In this document: piece after piece, positions 43,409 to 53,408 of the stretch | Layout of the letters: each line of letters begins with the position of its first letter | Position numbering within the stretch: position 1 is the stretch's first letter | From: Chrysomallon squamiferum | Lineage: Eukaryota; Mollusca; Gastropoda; Neomphalida; Peltospiridae | DNA: 53,408 nucleotides | NCBI GenBank assembly: GCA_012295275.1 | Contig: CM022674.1 | Coordinates: 3,544,702 to 3,598,109 of the forward strand | Direction of reading: 5' to 3' | Notes under the pieces: generated by a model | What the model was told of the DNA's origin: nothing | The model's input: the letters and a program-made list of their open reading frames with translations, nothing else | Databases searched by the model: none | Made by a program: the position numbers and the translations under genes

Positions 43409-44087
43409 GTGTTGTTGTGGTAGCTAGTCGTAGCCGTAGTATACGTTATACTGGTGGCAGTACAAGTAATAGTGGTAGTGGTAGTAGTGGCAGTAGTAAT
43501 ATTTATGAAGTAAAGATTCTCAAAGAAATACAGTTTCGTATGCATACTTCTACGGAGCATACCTAGTAAAACTCACTTTCCATAGAAACCACTTCTACAT
43601 GAAATTTGACTTAATAACTATAACAAATATACAGATACGTGAAAATGTCATAAAACTACGTTAAATCGTCATCAATAATTGTATCTAAATATTATCAGAC
43701 ACACACAGACAAACACACAGACTCATATAGACATACACATATATTCATGCAACTCTCTTACGAATTAAGAATCTGTGAAAGAATTGGTACAAAAGTGTCA
43801 CAAAAGCCTGAGTATAAAAAAAGAAACCTGGTAATAATTATTATATTTTAATTGTAATGTTCACTTATTATTTATTTTACATTAAATTTAATTTGAAATA
43901 AGTATAATAAAACATAAAAATATATAAAAATAAGTAATAACATTACTGTGTGCGGAATACTGCTACTACTAATACCAATAATAATTTAAACCAAAGAAAA
44001 TACAGAAACATATATGACATAGATTTTCAGTTTAGTTTTATGTCATAATACATACCATAACACGCACACACACACACACACACACGC

Positions 44088-44176
<89 letters not shown>

Positions 44177-45538
44177 GTCACTGTTTTATTATATATATAT
44201 TAGTTTCTTTGTTCTGGTTGTTACACAAATATTTCATTTTAAAACATACCTACTAAAACACTGTTTCTATAGAAACCACTTCTACAGGAACTGTGACGTA
44301 ATAACAATAACAATAATACGGCTACGTGAATATGTTTTAAAATCACGTTAAAACGTCATGAATAATGATATCTAAATATTCGTTAAGTCGAAAAATAAAA
44401 CTCGTGATATAACTGTTTAATTAAATTTCTTAGAAACTTTATCAACAGAATCCACGATCCAGCTAAAGTATATGTTACACTACACTGTAAAACATTTCAA
44501 AGTTTAAACAAATCCTGACAAGCTAATTTCACGGAATATCTAAAGTGTGAAATAAGCACAATAAAATGTAAGCCTGAATCTATATCTTCCACCTAAATAT
44601 TAACAACATAATTGGTATAAAAAAGAAAATAAGAAATAGAACAAAGATAACAACAGAAAAAGTAAAAACAAACAACAAAAACAACAAAGCAAAACAAACA
44701 GTAGAAATCAAAATACAATATAAAAACAACAACAAAACAAAATTCACAAAAAACCAAGCAACAAACAACAAATAACGTTTTCGAGAATATCTAATTCACG
44801 AAAAGTAGGAACACGAGAGAGTCAAGGGAAAGAACTCTCGTGGAACAGTATCTTGCTAGAGTTATTTCGCTTGCTTTATCAACACGTGCTATTCATGGGT
44901 TCTGAAATTATATTTTGTTGTGAGCTTTGCGACTTATCTAAATTTCTCTGTAACTGAATGTGGAAGAGGTATGCTTACGTGTTTTGTTTTTAAATAATAG
45001 TTTATGGGATCGGATCCTGATAACGGCTACTCTCATAGCTAAATGTATATATACAACATTTGTACATTATTAAACAGATTTTATCTCCGGAACACTTTAA
45101 CATATTCTGCTGCTTGATTCACAAAGTGTGAGTAAAAAGTCTTTGTATAACTGAATAATAAGTGAACATTACAGTTATTTTTATCTTTTATTCTATTTAT
45201 TTCAAATTAAATTTAATGTAAAATAAATAATAAGTGAACATTACAGTTAAAAGCTAATAATTATAACGAGGTTTCTTTATACTCAGGCTTTTGTGACATT
45301 TTGTATAACTGAACGTCGAAGCTTCATATCTACGTCTTTTGTTTTTGAATAAGTTTCTGGGATCGAATCCAGCTATCGACCACCATGAAGAGCTAACTAG
45401 AAAGATGAAAGACCACTATTCTAACTTTTCGGTATAACAATATCACATACTAACACTAATCCAGTGTTGGCCACATAATACAAGATCCTGTAAGAAAGTT
45501 TCAAATGTCTGACTGACCCAGACTCAAATGAATCAAAC

Positions 45539-45591
<53 letters not shown>

Positions 45592-45971
45592 TTTATGTCT
45601 TCAAAAAATGATTGACTGTAGTTCGAATCTGGCCGAAGACTCATTGTCTCCAGAATTATTTTTTTCTCTGTGTTTCCTTTAAACTAGATATTAGTATAAT
45701 TTATTCTGTTATAGGATCATGACTGTGATGGTGGTGATAAAGAACATGAATGTGTTACTTCTACAACATTAAATTTTACGATAAAACAAACTACTATGTT
45801 AACGCCGTACATGCATTTTGAGAACATGAATTACTGTATGAGCTTCAAAACTAAGGAAATCTAATTTATTGTTTTACTCTGCACACTACAATAGAGAAAA
45901 AAATATATAATAATACTAAATAAATAAATAAACAAATAAATAACAACAATAAGAACAACAAATACAATAAA

Positions 45972-46037
<66 letters not shown>

Positions 46038-47542
46038 GAAAAAAGGGAAAGGAAAAAGAGAAAGAGAGAAAAAGATAATACTACAAACAAAAACAAAAGA
46101 TGCCAGAAAACCCCAAACAAAACGAAACAAATCTCCAAGAATCCTGAAAATCAGGTCCAAAGAAAAACCAAAAAAGAAAAGAAACAAAAGAGGAAAATAA
46201 GAAGAAACACAAATAATGAAAAACAAAAACAAAACAAAAACAACTTAATGCATTAACAGCCATTTCTTCTTTCTTCACGTTGAGAAATAAACAACGACAG
46301 TGCTAAAATATAACACAAATCTTTCGAAAATCATTACAAAATTTATTACAAAATATAATGTTAATCAAATAAAAATATATCTTTTTGGGGGTCCTAATTA
46401 CAGTTAAATGTCGTAAACTATTTTACCGAGATATTCTCAAAATCGAATAATTAATTGTATTTTATTAATCTGAATATTTATTCTAAAAACACACCAATTA
46501 TTGAGGTTCCTGTAATTCCTCTACATCTCTGATTAAATATTTCCTATATAATACATTATATACTATAATACGATACAAAATACAATACAATACAAGAGGA
46601 TATCTTCACAGACCAGAAAAATAAATGATACTTTCATGGAATTAACAAGGACTCAGAAATCATCTTGTATTAGTCAATAAAAAGTTAGTACTGCAGAATC
46701 ACAAAAGTAATAATAGTGCTGAGTTTACGTGGAGCAAATTTACGTCACTAAGTCTCTGGTTATCACAAAGTTATCCATCAGCATTCACCTGAAACGAAAG
46801 AAAAGAGATGATGTCATAGCAATGAAAGAACGAATGTTCGACATGAAAGGAAGAGCGAACAGACGAATGACCGAAACTTTAACGAGTGTCAAAGTAGAAT
46901 TTAACTTTTGTACTAAATTTTTGTATAATGTTCATGTGTTTGTGTGCGATCAAGAGTGCGTATGTGTGTAAAATAAATAAATTGATATAGTGATCATTTC
47001 TTGCGTCCATGTTTGGAAAAATAAAATGATATGTACTATTGATATACGATATATATGAGTGTGTGCGTTTCATATAAATATATAATTACGTAAGTTTACG
47101 TATCTACGCATGCGCAGTGGGTAGTACGAATTTCAATGTTTTCCTAGTGATGAATATTTTAACTTTATCCAACAAGCATTTATCTTAACTTTTTATAAGT
47201 TTTATATAAAGTGTAAACTTCAGATTGAATTAATTTGGAAACAAGTTGCTTAATTATGCAGGAATCAAAATATGTAGAGAAAAGTTCTTAATAAGGACAA
47301 CGAATAAGAAAACGATAATAAATATAAATAAATAAATACATAGAACCATTAAGGAAGCAAATTAATAAATAAACAAATAAGTAAATGAAAGAAGATGAAA
47401 AACCGTTTGATAATGTTTCAGTTTCTGCTTAAGAACAAAGATTTGTAAATGTTTCAAACTAACAGCACCTCGTTTGTAATTGTAATTAAAATTAGTTTAA
47501 ACAAAACTGTTTCATTTTAATACGTACATGTTTCTAACTGAT
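43409..47542. other. 3' flank of unit E (minus-strand gene)
   Basis: Reverse complement of 10023-14337 after unit B, including the TGCGCATGCG palindrome (47107-47116), SINE-like fragments and T-rich blocks. A matching 80-codon open frame (10593-10835 minus; 46729-46971 plus) is conserved only as much as its non-coding surroundings. Confidence 0.6.

Positions 47543-53408
<5,866 letters not shown>

Noticed and set aside
43111-43560. Open frame across the 43209-43408 gap
   Set aside because: Its middle is N; flanks are AAT/TAC-type repeats.

Overview
The window looks like nuclear DNA of an animal, most likely a cephalopod mollusc (octopus-like). It is AT-rich, with small coding exons in long introns, GT-AG splice sites, and an extreme load of dispersed microsatellites (TC/GA, CA, AAT, TAC, AAG, GTAT), plus SINE-like, Tigger-like and other dispersed repeats. 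The organism call is inference. No bacterial-type gene organisation, CRISPR array, tRNA or rRNA gene was seen. Two 200-N scaffold gaps (22679-22878 and 43209-43408) split the window into three contigs.

The main content is a clustered gene family that I do not recognise. A complete member has 8 exons: a signal-peptide exon, three exons for a first six-cysteine module, three exons for a second six-cysteine module, and a last exon encoding a hydrophobic tail of the GPI-anchor type. Contig 1 holds unit A (exons 2-4 only, ending at an early stop or a donor site) followed by complete unit B (2816-10022, 214 codons). Contig 2 holds unit C (exons 3-8; start lost in the gap), unit D (exons 1-8, with a frameshift in exon 7) and exon 1 of unit F. 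Contig 3 carries unit E on the minus strand (exons 2-8; exon 1 should lie beyond the window). C and D, with their long 3' flanks, are near-identical direct copies about 10.6 kb apart. E is a mosaic: D-like from exon 2 into intron 6, B-like from there through its 3' flank.

Exon 2, the start of module 1, is highly divergent between members, while the introns beside it are nearly unchanged. That suggests diversifying selection on a secreted or surface-anchored protein. Both modules share the spacing C-x10-C-xn-C-x8-C-x9-C-xn-C-P and the same intron positions and phases, so the two-module gene arose by internal duplication of a phase 1-1 exon set.

Between B and C, contig 1 contains a 24-bp minisatellite (15292-16230), a small minus-strand terminal exon (16578-16697) followed by AATAAA, and a frameshifted minus-strand coding stretch (18930-20001). 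The rest is repeat-derived: a roughly 0.8-kb family with an internal TC/GA microsatellite, a second dispersed family, tRNA-like SINE fragments, and a Tigger-like element in intron 1 of unit B.
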